Shown here: positions 21,288-33,232 of the stretch, one piece after another | How the letters are laid out: every line of letters starts with the position of its first letter | Numbering within the stretch: position 1 is the stretch's first letter | Assembly (NCBI GenBank): GCA_004431415.1 | Contig: QPMI01000502.1 | Coordinates: 202,771-266,770, forward strand | DNA from: Cyanophora paradoxa | Taxonomy: Eukaryota > Glaucocystophyceae > Cyanophorales > Cyanophoraceae | Length of the DNA: 64,000 nt | Direction: 5' to 3' | Notes under the pieces: model-generated | The model's database searches: none | Told to the model about the DNA's origin: nothing | The model's input: the letters and a program-made list of their open reading frames with translations, nothing else | Position numbers and translations under genes: made by a program

Positions 21288-23183
21288 CTACTGCCAGGCT
21301 GCGGAAATAGCCACAAGAGACCAAGACGGAAGAACAGGAGAACGAGGGCCTGGCAAGCAGACGGTTGAAGCAGGCCCCAAGTACAACACAGGAGCCTGCC
21401 TTGCCTGCTCAAGCTGGGGCCACCATGGGGCGGAGGGCCAATCAGGTACGACAAAGACTGCAGCTGCTCTGCACTGTCTAACATGAGAGACCACATGCAG
21501 GATCACATTGGGATCCGGAAACACGTAGTTGCGAGCACCAAGCCATGACACAGTGAAGCAATCATGCCCTTCGGCACGGGCATCACGCAAATCTACAGAG
21601 AAATATCGAGAAAGGTGGGCATTGGCAGCTGTGGCCATCCTGTCCACGTCAAAAGGGCCTAAAATGCGGCTGACCATAGCAAAATATACCGGCTTAAGGG
21701 AGTAGTCTGCTGGAAAAAAGTACCTGCTAAGAGCATCTGACCACTCGTTATCTATGCCTGGAATATGCTCGGCCTCAATGCTAACACAACCTATCAAGGC
21801 AATGTCCCAAATCTGACGAGCGATCTCCGTCAAATAAGCATGACGACCGCCACCATTGTTGATATAAGCAACTGTCACAGAGTTGTCCGATCGAACCAAG
21901 ATGTTCTGATTCTGAAGCACAGACTGATAGTGTTGCATAGCCCGTAGCACAGCTTGCAGCTCCCTCCAAGAAGAGATTCGCTGAGATTCCTCACTGTTCC
22001 ACAGGCACTGGAATGGAGGCGGGCCAGGAGCACAGAGCACAGGAGGTACATCACCAATCCACGTGGTAATCCAAGCTCCAGCACCAAGATGACTAGCATC
22101 AGTGGTGAGCACAAGTAGCCGCTCAGGACGAATCGGACAGCGCCCGTTGTACTTGTGTATGTTGGCCAGCCACCACTGGAGCTCAGACCGAGTCTCATCA
22201 GTAATCTGCACAGGATGGTTCCAGTGCCACTCCCGGGCCGCCACATTGATGTAACGGAACAAAGCACGAGTCCGGATGCGAGCTGGAGCAAGCCCTCGAG
22301 CCATGGATGCCAAGGTGCCTGCCACCTTTGCCATATCACGGGCAGACGCTGAGTGTTTGCGTAGGAGCTTGCGGATCAGCTGAAGTAGTCTGCTCAGCTT
22401 GTCGCCAGGAACCTCAAACAACATGAGAGCCGAGTCCACAATGAAGCCCAGGAAAGCCACTGACTGAGATGGGGTAAGCGCTGACTTGCTGTTGACCACC
22501 AACTTAAGCCGTTTAAATGTAGCCAGCACAAAGTCTCGCAGCTTACAGGCCTCTAAGAAAGTAGGAGCCGCAAACCACCAATCGTCCACATAGTTGACAA
22601 CAAAGATGCCCAGTTTCCTGAAATAGTTGACCACTTGCCGCATAATTTTGACGAATGCAAAAGGCGAGTGTCGAAGGCCGAAGGGCAAAACCGTATAGAC
22701 ATAGTACTTGCTGTCAAAAGAGAAGCCCATGTTGCGCCAATCTTGCTCCGCCACTGGCACGTGGTGATAGCCAGACTCTAGGTCAATGGTGAACATGTAC
22801 CACCCTTGACGGAGCATTGCCGCCACATGCTCAAGAGTCTCAAATCGAAATTTCCGATCTGGTAGACCTTGATTGGTGGGTCGACCGTCCCAGATCAAAC
22901 GAAGTTTGGAGCCGGTCTTCTTCGGGACCACGGACAAGGAGCACACAATGTTCACCTCGTGCTGTTGGACTTCACGAATGGCCCCGGTGCGCAAGAGTTT
23001 CTGAATTTCCGTCCGCACAAAATCCCTGTGATCCTCGGCTGCAGACTTGTGATTACGCCGATGCTCCGGTGGCAGATTGCGGGCCCCAGTCAGCGGGAAA
23101 CCGTCACGTATCCATGACAACACCACATAGTTGGCACGAATCTCCTTCCACTGGGACCAGGCCTCACGGATGCAGGACGCCAC
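21288..23183 (-). CDS. Reverse transcriptase / RNase H of DIRS element E1
   Basis: A 631-residue frame. RT motifs include RLIWDGRPTN, FTIDLESGYHHVPV, the VLPFGL segment and the YVDDWWF active site. RNase H follows with LTTDASHLGAGAW, the Glu in SSWRELQAVL and RSDNSVTVAYINNGG. The ~170-residue tail (GPFDVDRMATAANAHLSRYFS, then FPDPNVILHVV) is typical of DIRS/Ngaro elements. Relative to E2 the frame is shortened at its N-terminus: an in-frame TAG at 23199-23201 lies just upstream of homologous codons, so the element was cut at its 5' end. The two RTs are clearly related but diverged. Confidence 0.92.
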   Translation of the reverse strand: MASCIREAWSQWKEIRANYVVLSWIRDGFPLTGARNLPPEHRRNHKSAAEDHRDFVRTEIQKLLRTGAIREVQQHEVNIVCSLSVVPKKTGSKLRLIWDGRPTNQGLPDRKFRFETLEHVAAMLRQGWYMFTIDLESGYHHVPVAEQDWRNMGFSFDSKYYVYTVLPFGLRHSPFAFVKIMRQVVNYFRKLGIFVVNYVDDWWFAAPTFLEACKLRDFVLATFKRLKLVVNSKSALTPSQSVAFLGFIVDSALMLFEVPGDKLSRLLQLIRKLLRKHSASARDMAKVAGTLASMARGLAPARIRTRALFRYINVAAREWHWNHPVQITDETRSELQWWLANIHKYNGRCPIRPERLLVLTTDASHLGAGAWITTWIGDVPPVLCAPGPPPFQCLWNSEESQRISSWRELQAVLRAMQHYQSVLQNQNILVRSDNSVTVAYINNGGGRHAYLTEIARQIWDIALIGCVSIEAEHIPGIDNEWSDALSRYFFPADYSLKPVYFAMVSRILGPFDVDRMATAANAHLSRYFSVDLRDARAEGHDCFTVSWLGARNYVFPDPNVILHVVSHVRQCRAAAVFVVPDWPSAPWWPQLEQARQAPVLYLGPASTVCLPGPRSPVLPSWSLVAISAAWQ

Positions 23184-23198
23184 AAAAGAACCTGGTGG

Positions 23199-26100
23199 CT
23201 AAAAGTCACAAGCGCACGGGAAGTGGGCTTGAGGCCTTAAATTGTGGGCCCGCCGCGTCGCCGCGAGCACCATCAGGTCCGCCCGGTCGCTGAAGCCCTA
23301 CCCCCGGCCCGTCGCCCCCGCGCGCCTCAGGGCGGAGGCGGGAGGCAGCGGAGAGGGGCCGGGGGTGGGGGGCGGGCGGACCCGGACGAGGGCGAGGCCG
23401 GCGACGAAGATGAGGGCGAAGCAGGCGGCGATGAGCAGCGAGGCGGCGATGTACTGCAGCGAGAGCTGCCCCCCGGCTCAGGGGGGCGAACGCGCAGCGC
23501 GGGGCCGGCGAGGGGCGCGCACCACGCGGAAGAGCTTCTCGCTGCCCTTGCCGCGCGCCGCCTCGTCGATGCGGTGCCCGCCGGGGGCGCTCCGCCGCAG
23601 GGAGCCGTGCGTGGAGGCGGCGTCGACGGGGGCGTAGGCGGCGGAGCGGGCGGGGCGGCCGCGGCGGAGGAGGGCGAGGGGCGCGAGGAGGCAGGCGAGG
23701 GCGCGGGGAGGGCGTGCCGGCGGAGGCGCAGGAGCAGCGGGGGCGGGGCGGGCCGTGCTGCGCCCCGGGCCCGCCTCGGGCTCGTCGCCCTTGGAGCCGC
23801 CCGGCGTGGGCGTCCCGAGGCTCGCCACCGTCGGGCGCCCCGCGGCCGGCAGCGGGTGCACCTGCACCGCCTTCCCCGCCACGGGGGACGCCATGTACGA
23901 CGTCCGCCGGCTCCCCGGCCCCGGCCCGCCGTTCAGCGCCGGCGCGATGAGCGCCGCCACGCTCCGGCGGCGCGGGACGCCGGCGCCGCCCCGCGCGAAG
24001 CCCCGCAGCGCGTCCTGCCGCGCGTTCTCCAGTGCCCGCGAGATCTGCGCCCGTCGTCTCGAAATCAGGGGCGGGGGGCGGTGCGGGGACCCGGCACGAG
24101 GTCGCGGGCGCGCCTGGATCTGGGTGTTGCGGCGCATGTTGTTGCGCTCGTTCTCGGCGCCCGCCTCCTCCTCCTCCTCCCCGCCCTCCCCCTCCCGCCC
24201 CGCCCCGCCGCCGGCGCCGCCGGTGCCGCCCTCTGCGCGCACGCGGGCGCTCAGGGGAGGGGCGGGGCGGGGCGGGGCGGGGCGGGGGCGGGCCGTCGTC
24301 GTCGCCGGAGTCGCCGGAGTCGTCGTCGGAGGACTCGAGGGAGAAGGCGATGCGCTTGCGCGCCAGGATCTTGATCACCGGCTTCGGCTGCGCGCCCCCG
24401 CCCGCGTCGGGGCGGAAGCTCTGGCTGCGCGCGGCGCAGGCGGAGGCGCACGATCTCGAGGAAGAGCTCCATGATGGCGTCCCGCTCCGTCCGCACCCGC
24501 TGGCCCCGCGTCAGCCGGGCCCCGCGCGGGGGTGGCGGGGCGGGGGGGGCGGGCGGACGCGGAAGGTGGGGCGGAAGACGGCGAGGCCGAGGATGGCGAC
24601 GAGGGCGAGGGAGGCGGCGAAGGTCCCCGCGTAGACGGCCGCCAGCAGCGACACCGACCGCCGCAGCGGCTCCTCGTACAGCTCCAGGCTCCGCAGCACC
24701 CCCTCAAACACTGCTCGAGTTCAGGGGCGCCCCCGGGGGCGGCTCGGGGGGGCGGGGCGCGGGGCGGGGCGCGCCGCTGTGGGGCCCGTTGCGGGAGACG
24801 AAGTGCCAGGAGGAGCAGGCCGCGAGGTCCGCGAGGCACGCCGGCCCGCCCCCCGCCGCCTCCTCCTGCCCCGTCGCGCCGCCCCAGAGCCCGCCGGCGT
24901 CGCGGGCCGCGGCGGGGGCGGGGCGGGGGCGGCGGGGGCGGAGGCGTTGGGGCGGCGCCGGCGGCGAGGAGGAGGGCGTGCTGGTAGAGGCGCTGGCCGG
25001 CCTCCCACAGGCTCGCCGCCCCCGCCACCACCTGCCGCCCTGCCCCGTCAGCGGCGGAGGGGCCCGCGAGGGGGCGCCGGCGCGCCTCGCCGTTGTGGAG
25101 CTCGGAGAGGGGCACGGCGGCGGGCCCCGCCGTGAGGGCCCGCAGCGCCTCCGTCTGGGGCGCCGCGAAGCCCCCGAGGCCCAGCGACAGGTTCTGCCCG
25201 AGCAGGCGGCTCGCGGGGGGCGGGGAGGGGCGGGGCCGGGCGGGGCGGGCCGCGCCTTGTGCGCCTCGGCGAAGTCGAGGGCGAGGGCGCGCAGGCGCCC
25301 CGCCGCCGCCGCCGCGTCCAGCGTCCCGTTCGCCGCCGGGTACCGCTGCTGCGTCGCCGCGATCGCCAGCGTGCGCGCCTGCGGGGCGGGCTCGAGGGCT
25401 CGAGGGCTCGAGGAAAATGGAAGGGGCGGGCCGGGGGGGCGGGCGGGGGGGGCGGGCCTCGATGGAGAGGAGCTGCGAGAGGACGGCGCGCTCGCTCGCC
25501 GCCCTGCCGCCCCGTCAGGCGGAGGAGCGGGAGCGGGGGCGGGGGCGGGGGCGGGGCGGAGCGGGGCGGACGCGGTGTACTCGAGGTCGCGGACGAAGGC
25601 CTCGGCGAGCTGCTCGATGGCGACGAAGGCGCCGAGGGCGACGGCGGCGAGGACACAGAGGGAGACGAGGATGTTGCGCCACAGCGAGGCCACCGCGAGG
25701 TTCGGGCGCGAGGCGAGGGCGAGGAGGATGCGCCGCCGCCGCTTCTGCCGCCGCGTCCGCGTCGACCCCGACGACGAGACGCTGCGCGCCGGTCCCGCTC
25801 GGCCCCCGCGGCCCGGGGGCGGGGCAGAGGCGGGGCGGGCGGGGCACCTCTGGGCGTCTTCGGGTCCCTCTCGGGGGCCTCCGACGGCTCCGGGCTCCCC
25901 ACCTCGCCCCGCGCCATTGGCGACGCCCGCCGCGCCGCGGCCCGGCCCGCCGCCCCTCTCCGCCGGCACGCGGCGCGGCGGCCGTCGGAGGGTCGGGCGG
26001 AGACTCGGGCTCAGCAGCGCCGCCGGCGGCCTGCCAGGAGCGGATGCGCTGCCGGGTCTTCTCGGTGAGCGGCGGCGCCTCGTCCTCCTCGGGGGCCGCG

Positions 26101-29100
26101 GCGGCCTCCTCGTGGGCGGGGGCGTGGGGGAGGCTGCGGACGCTCCCCGCGGCGCTGCTGGCGTTCTCGACGAGGAACATCGGCCGCTCGCGATCGGGGC
26201 CGGCCCCCGAGGCGGAGCTCGCCGCCGAGAGGCGCCGGACGCGCTCGTACACGGGGCCCAGCGGCACCGGCGGCGCGCTCGCGAGGCTCGAGAGCGACGC
26301 CGCCGAGCGCGCGCTCCCCGGCGCCCCCTCCGCGATCGGCTCCAGCAGCATCCCGCCGGCCCCGCCCGCCGGCCCCCGCCCCGGCACCTCGAAGCGCGCC
26401 GACTTCGGCTGCACGGCCCGCGTCACGCGCGCGGGCAAGGGCAGGGCGGGACGAGGGGGACGGCGCGCCGCAGAGGGTCTGCGGCCGGCGGCGGCGGCGG
26501 CAGCGGCGCCAGCAGCCTCGTCCCCGGACGAAGGCGCGGCCGGCGCGCTGCAGGGCTGACGGTGAGGGGGCGGAGGCGCGGGCAAGGTTTTGGAGAAGCG
26601 GGCCTGGGGGCGGCCTCGGCGGCGTGCGGGTCGCGGTGCGTGATGCGCGCCGAGAAGTAGTGCTCGGCCCCGACCTGCGCGTCGCGGCTCAGCGCGGCGG
26701 GGCGCCGGTCGCGCGGAGGCGAGCTCGAGCCGCAAGGCCGCGCACGCGGAGGTGGGAGAGCTCGAGGGAGATGGGGAGCGGGGCGCCGCTCGAGTGGCGC
26801 CCCACGATGGCCCGGTTCTTGCCCACCACCTGCCCCACCCCGCTCGGGGCGGGCCGGGCTGGGGCGGGGGCGGGGCCGGGCCTTGGCGTTGCCGGTGGTG
26901 AGGTAGGCGTCGACGAAGGCCTGGTGCTGCTCCCCGAGGGCCGCGTCCATCAGCAGCTGCGCCCGCCCCGCCCCGCCCCGCCTCAGCCCCGAGCTCGAGC
27001 CCCCGGGCGGCGCGAGCGGTGGATCCGGAGGGGCGGACGTTGACGGAGCGGCCGGTGAGGGCCTCGGGGCCGCCGTAGCCGAAGATGCGGCAGAGGGCCC
27101 CGTTGCACGAGACGATCGTCCCCTTCGCGTCGCACTGCCGGCCCCACGTGAGCGCCGGCGGCGCGGGGGGCGGGGCGGGGCCGGGGCGGGGCGCGCGGTG
27201 ACGAGGCCGTCGAGGTCGGAGAGCTTCGTCATGCGCCCCACGAAGAGCGTCACCCCTGCCCACCGTCGACGTCGGGCCCGGCGGCCGCAGAGCGGGGCGG
27301 CGGGGCGGGGCGGGGCGGTGCGGACCGTCGGCGGCAAGGGAGTCGTCGCGGGCGACGTCCAACTGCACCGCGAAGCTCGACCTGCGCGTGGGCCCCCGGG
27401 CCCGCCCGTGGGCCCCCGCCCCGCGAGACGCCGGCCCCGCCCGCGTCGGCGCCGCGCCGCGCACCCGCTCTTGTGGAGGGCCTCCATCGTCCGCCCCCCG
27501 TCCCGATGATCCGGCTCTGAATTCAAAGACCCGGACCATGAGGCGCGGGGCCGGGGGCGGGCGCGGTGCGGGCGCGCCTTGCTGGGGTCCTGCATGTAGC
27601 GGCGGAGGAACTCGTCGTGCTGCTCCGCGTACTGCCGCGGCATCAGCGCCGACACGTCTGCCGCCCGGCGCGCGCGGGGAGGCGTCAGCGGGCGGCGCGG
27701 GCGGGGCCGGGGCCGGCCGCGGGGCGGGCGGGCACTCTTCCCGACGATCTGCGGGCGGGGCGGTCAGAGGGAGGCCGGTGGGGCGGGGCGGGCGGGGCGG
27801 GCGCGCGTCGCGCTGGAGGTGGCCGAACATCTCCGCAAAGGGCCCCTTGAGGCTCTGCACCACCCCGCCCTGGTCGCTGCCCCCCCGCAGGCCCCCGCGC
27901 GTCAGACAGCTCCCCCGCGCAAGGCCGAGGGCGGGGCGGGGCCGGACATGGTGATCCAGACGTCGCGCTCCTCCTCCTCCTCGGCGCGGGCGACGCGGCC
28001 CACGAAGAGCGGCTGCCCGTCCACGTCCGTCCGCGACAAATTCAGCACCATCGGGAACGTCGAGCCTGCGCCCGGGTCCCCGCCTCAGGCCCCTCCCCGC
28101 AGAAGGGCTTCAGAGGCGTCGAAGTCGGGCCGCACCGTTGCGGTGCTGCGCCTCCACCCGCCGCTTCATGCCGATCACCTGCGACACCGCCGGCCCGGCC
28201 CGCCTCGCGCCCGGCCGGCCGGCGGGGCGGGGCCCAGCGGGGATGGGCGCCGCGCACCTTGGCGACGCCCGTGCGCAGGTAGTTCTCCATGTCTGCCGCC
28301 CGCACCGTGAGCGCCGCGGCGCGGAGCGGAGCGGGCGGGGGCGGGCTGGCAGAGCGCTGCGTACACTTGGCGTGGTACGTCGAGAAGGGCGCTTCGTTCG
28401 GGGTCGGGGCCGGCGCGTCAGGCCCGCCGCGCGCACGAGGAGGCGGAGGGCGAGGAGGCCGAAGAGGCCGGCGCACCCGGCATGAGCGTCTCGATGCGGG
28501 AGTTGACCATGTCCCGCGGCGTGTAGCTGCAGGCGCCGCCCCTCGGCCGGCGGTGCGAGGCGGGGAGGGAGGGAGGGATCCCCCGGAGCGGGGCGGGGGC
28601 GGGGCGGGGGGAGGCGGACCCCCACATGTCGGCTGCGATGCGGTTGACGGCCCGAATGATGCCCCGCGCGTCGATCGTCACCACCCCTGCCCCCGGGCGC
28701 CGGCCCCGCCTCAGCGCCGGCCCGGGTCGCGGGGCGGGGGGCGCGGGGCGGCGCGCGCCCTCGCTCTCCTCCACGCGCTTGAGCGTGATGGCCATCACCT
28801 GCCGCGCGACTCTCGCACGGGCGGCCGCCGGCGCCGGCGCCGGGCGGGCGGGGCGGGGCGGGCGGGGCGGGCCGTCTTGTCGCCCTCAAACATGCGGGCG
28901 ACGCGGGCGAGGACGGGGAAGACGGAGCCGTCCGCCGCCAGCGCCTCCACCTCCGCCTGCCCCGCCTCGTCCATCTTCCTGCGCCCCCCAAGGCCCGCTC
29001 GGCCCCCCGCGCGAGGCCGGGGCACGGCGGGGCGCACTGCAGGTAGGCGCCGGCCTTGGCGGCCTGGAGGCCGACCCCCGCGAGGTTGCCCTTGTTAAGC

Positions 29101-32100
29101 GCGGGGCGGTTCGAGGAGAGGCCGCCCCGCGCCGTCCTTTGCGCCCCGCCCCGCCCGTCAGCCGCGCCCGGCTTCGGGCGGGGGCGGGCGGACGGGGTGC
29201 CGGCGTCGAGGGCGGCGCTGCGGGCGGGGTCGGCGACGAAGAGGCCCCAGTGCCGCGGCGCCGTCAGCTCCTGCCGGCCGCGGCGTGAGCGTCAGGGTGT
29301 GCCTGCGGAGGCGGGGCGGGGGCCCCCGGGCGAACCTTGACGTTTTTGCGCTTCATTTCGTCGACGGAGCACTCGAAGAGAGCCGCCATGGCGCGGTTGC
29401 AGCCGGTGATGCGCCCTGTCACGCTCGCCAGGCACATGGGCACCGAGTCGTCCATCCGCCGGATCGACCCCACGAAGGTCGGCTGCGCACGCGCGGCCGC
29501 CGTCAGCGCCGGCGGCGAGCGTTCGCCGGGCACGGAGGGGCGCGCGCCTCGCCGTTGATGTCGATGCGGGTCACGTAGAGGCGAACGTTCAGCAAGTGGC
29601 CCTCCCTGCCCGCCCCGGCCCGCTTCAGCTGCAGCTCAGCGACTAGGGGCTGAAGGGGGGAGGGCGCGCCGGTGCAATCCGGGGATCTCGCGTGGAATAT
29701 TGACGACCTGTTGATGCGAAAAAGCGATTGGGATGCGGAGAAGCAGAGCGGGGCGCTTGGAGGAGGAGCCCGGGGGCGAGGGGGGGCACCTTGGCGACGC
29801 CGGTGCGGAGGTAGGCCTGGACGTAGGACGTGTGGTCCTGCTGGAAGGGCGGCGGGACAATGAGGTGGATGCGCTTGCCCACCAGCTCAGCCTTCTTGTA
29901 CCCCAGCAGCCGGCACGCGTTCGCGTTCGCGCTCGTGATCACCTGCCGCGCCCCGCCCCGCCCTCGGCCCGCGCCCCGCGCCCCGCGGGAGCACGCGAGG
30001 GCTCGGCAGCGGGGAGGACCTCCTGCGCGTTGATCACCACCACGCTGTCGACGCTGCGAGCGGGGTCAGGGGCGGCGGCGGGGTGGGGGACTGGGGGCGA
30101 AGGCGGCGCCTGTTGTCCATGCGGCTGGCGGCCTCGTCGCCGGCGGTGTCGGCGTCGCGCGCCTTCTTGCTCTGCTCCTCCTCCTCCGCGTCCGCCCGCC
30201 GGTAGAGCTCCTCCGCTGCCGCCGCGTCGTTCTTTACGCTCTCCACGAACGCCCTGCGCACGCCCGCCCGTCACCCCGCGCCGCGCGCGGCCTGTCGCGA
30301 GTGAGCTGGGGCGGGGGCACCCGTAGGCGCGGAGGAGGCGGACGTTGCGGGAGTACTTCTCGACCAGCGCCACGTAGTTCCTGCCCCCCGCCTCCCCGCT
30401 CGCCGCCGGCGCGGGGCGCCGGCCGGGCCGAGCGCGGGCGCGGGGGCGGGGGCGGGGGCACCGCTCGGCCTGGGTCTCGTACGAGTCGACGAGGCGCGTG
30501 AGGTCGGAGATCCGCGCCAGCGCCTGCGCGCGCCGCACGCTCGCGCTCCGGCGGGGCGGGGCGGGGCGGGGCGGGGCGGGGCGCGCCGTGGCGTCCTCCT
30601 CGAGGAGGGCGCTCCAGAAGACCTGCGGGGGCGGCCCCCGGCCCTCAGCGCGGGGCCGGCGGGGGCGGGGCCGGGGCCGGGGGCGCCTTGGTGGCCTTGA
30701 GGGCCTTGAAGTGGCCCTCCTTCGCCAGCCGGAACTTCTTCTGGAACTGCCCCCGCCCCGCCCCGTCGCCGTCTGGCCCTCGAGGCCGAGCGGGAGGGGA
30801 GGGGGCGGGCGGGCGCGCCTCGACGAAGGAGACGAGGTCCATGGCGCCGTCCCCGCCGGAGCCCGTCTGGCCCGCCTCGCGCTCCCGGTCCTTGCGGAAG
30901 ACGGCGAAGCGCAGCTGGAAGTCCAGCGGCAGGTGCCGCGCCCGGTCCACGTACGTCCCCTGCGCAGCACCGCCCCTCAGCCCGCCGGCCGCGGCCCCGC
31001 CGGCGCGCGCCCGAGCCCAGGGCGCGCCTCGAGCTGGGCGTTGCCGCCGTACGTGCGGAGGAAGTTGGCGTCTGCGGGCCGGGGGGTGAGGACCCGGCGG
31101 CGGCGAGCGGGTCGGGGCCGGGGCGCACAGGCGATGTAGACGGTGGCGCTCTTCGCGAAGCGCCGCACGCCCTCCTGCGCGGGGCGAGGCCGGCGGTGAG
31201 CGCGGCCCCGCGAGCGGCCGGGGGCGCGGCGCGCCTGGAAGATGGCGTCGGCCTTGGCCGTCGCCTCCTCCAGCGCCGCCTGGTCGTCCGCCTGCGGCGC
31301 GGTCAGGGGCGGGCGGGGGCGGCGGGGCGGGCGGGGCGGGGGCGGCGCCTGCTGGCTGGTGTCCTCGCCGGCGAGGCGCATCGCGTGGGGCCGCACGAAG
31401 CGCGTCGCGATCTCGACCTGCGCCGCGTCAGCTGCCGGGGCGGCGCTCCTGGGCGGCGGGGGCGCCTCGTGGGGCCAGCGGAAGCGGCCCTTGAAGGAGT
31501 AGCCGCCGGCGTCCTCGGGGACGAGGAGGCGCGGGTCGCAGAGGGCCCGGAAGCGGCGGCGGGCGAGCAGCCAGGCGAGGGCGAAGGCGGGCGCCGCCCC
31601 CGCCAGGAAGACCAGCGTGATCGTCCTCGGGTGCTGCCGCCCCCGCCTCGCCCTCGCCCCCCGCCGAGGCGCGCGCGGGGCGGGGCGCGGGGCGCGGGAG
31701 GGGGGACCTGGGCGGCGACGGCGAGGGCGAAGGCGCAGGCCGCGCACCACGCGACGAGGGCGTAGAGCCCCGCGCGCTGCGCGGCCGCTCGAGGGGCGCG
31801 GGGGGCGACGGCGGGGGGCGGGCGGGCGGGGGCACCAGCTCGTTCATGTGGTGCTGGTAGTGGGGGAGGTAGAGGAGGGTGATCCCCATCAGGTACCCCG
31901 CGATGGCGAGCACCGAGAGCGCCAGCAGCGCTGCGCGGCGCCGCGTGGTGAGGGGCGCCGGGCGGGGCGGGGCGGGACGGGCTGGGGCGGGCCGGGGAAG
32001 TTGGAGAAGAGGACGGCAACGAGGACGAGGAGGGCGCGGCAGGCGGCGCCGGCCACGGTCGCGTCCGACGTCGCCGTCGCCAGCAGCGCCCCCGTCGACG

Positions 32101-33232
32101 GGTCCGGCTCCTGGCCCCGCCGGCCACGCCGCGCGTGAGGCGGGGGGCGGGGGCGGTGGGGCGGGGCGGGCGGACGACGTCGACGAGGGCGAGGGAGAGG
32201 GCGATGACGAGGACCTGCGGCGCTCGTGACGAGGCTGCGGCGCTGAGGGGCCGCGCCGGGACGAACCGCGAGGGAGGCGAGCACGGCGATGGTCGAGACG
32301 ATGGCGTTGGGGAAGCCCCAGCACGCAACCTGCCGCACGGCGGCGTCTGAGGGAGGGTGCCGCGGCGGGGTGGGGGGCGGGGCGCGGGTGCCTCGGGGTA
32401 CTGGGTGAGGGTGAAGCGGGAGGAGAGGCCGGAGGGGTCGAAGTAGTGGCAGTCGAGGGCCATTAGGAGGACGCCGAGCGAGGAGAGGTAGAGGGCTGCC
32501 GCCCCGTCGCCCCCCGCGGCGCAGGCGGCGCTGCGCTGCGCGCGGCGGGCGCGCACAGTTGAAGAAGACGGAGACGACGAGCTTGAGGGCCTTGATGGGC
32601 CAGAGCTGCGTGAACTGCGCGGGGGGCGGCGAGTCGCGGGGGCCGCGCGGAGCCGGGGCGGGGGCGGGGACCTGGTTGAGGCGGAAGGACTGGAGGACCC
32701 AGAGGGCGTCGGCGAGGGAGCCCACGACCAGCGCCACCACCACCGAGTACAGGATCACGTAGCCCGAGTACCTGGGGGGGGGGGGAAGGTGGTCAGCGGG
32801 GTAGGGGGAGGGGGGCGGGGAGGGGGGTGTGCAGGCGGCGGGGCGCGGACCCGGCGGAGTTGAGGAAGTGGCGGGGAACGCTGCGGGACAAGTGGGGGCG
32901 TGAGGCGGGGCGGGGCGGGGCGGGCGGGGCGGCGGGGGGCGGCGGGGGCGGCGGGGGCGCGCATGGCGAAGAGGACATCGAGGCTGCGCTCGACGAGCTC
33001 GAGCTGCACCCAGTTGAAGCGCGACGAGTCCGCCACTGCGCCCCGCCCCCGCCCCTCGCCCCAGCTCCAGCGCCCCGCGCCCGGCAGGCCGCGGGGGGGC
33101 GCGGGCGGGGGCTGCGCACCGAAGGCCAGCATCTGGAGCCAGTCGATGAGCACGTTCACCACGTCCAGCACGCGCCGCCGGCTCCGCTTCTCCCCGCCCC
33201 GGCTCCGCATCACGAACAGCACCGCGAAGAAG
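23199..33232 (-). CDS. TmcB-like multi-PAS membrane protein
   Basis: Large multi-exon gene resembling the 'tiny macrocysts protein B' family of PAS proteins in Dictyostelium, ciliates and green algae. In protein order: an N-terminal block of about ten hydrophobic helices (33.2-31.6 kb; for example VVVALVVGSLADALW and LSVLAIAGYLMGITLLY); a helical repeat region (FAKSATVYIA, FLRTYGGNAQLEA); the segment FWSALLEEDATVRRAQAL; then several PAS modules at 30.0-26.6 kb (ITSANANACRLLGY, ITGCNRAMAALFEC, VVTIDARGIIRAVNRIAADMWG, CNGALCRIFGYGG). A Ser-rich linker, a TM helix at ~25.65 kb, an extracytoplasmic helical region, another TM helix at ~24.6 kb and an acidic tail (LESSDDDSGDSGDD) follow. The role is probably sensory; the ligand is unknown. 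The last ~13 codons before the TAG lie in retroelement E1. The 5' end is unresolved; the first clear exon begins at 33232, after acceptor GGCGCAG. Confidence 0.8.

Larger units (their letters stand above)
19720..23238 (-). mobile_element. DIRS-type tyrosine-recombinase retrotransposon E1, 5'-truncated
   Basis: Element with the order RT/RNase H then tyrosine recombinase, both on the minus strand. Its 3' terminus at about 19720-19747 (TATGCCTGCC...GCAGCCTTGCTT) matches the terminal repeat of the second copy at 45862. At its other end, homology to E2 upstream of the RT stops at about 23238 (GAGGCCTT), and the outer terminal repeat is absent. From there the DNA is directly the last exon of the TmcB-like gene. 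It has no gag-like frame. Confidence 0.85.

Noticed and set aside
23238-23300. An outer terminal repeat for E1 on its 5' side
   Set aside because: The sequence next to the last E1-E2 homology is host coding, with no GGCTGCC/GGCAGCC terminal motif.
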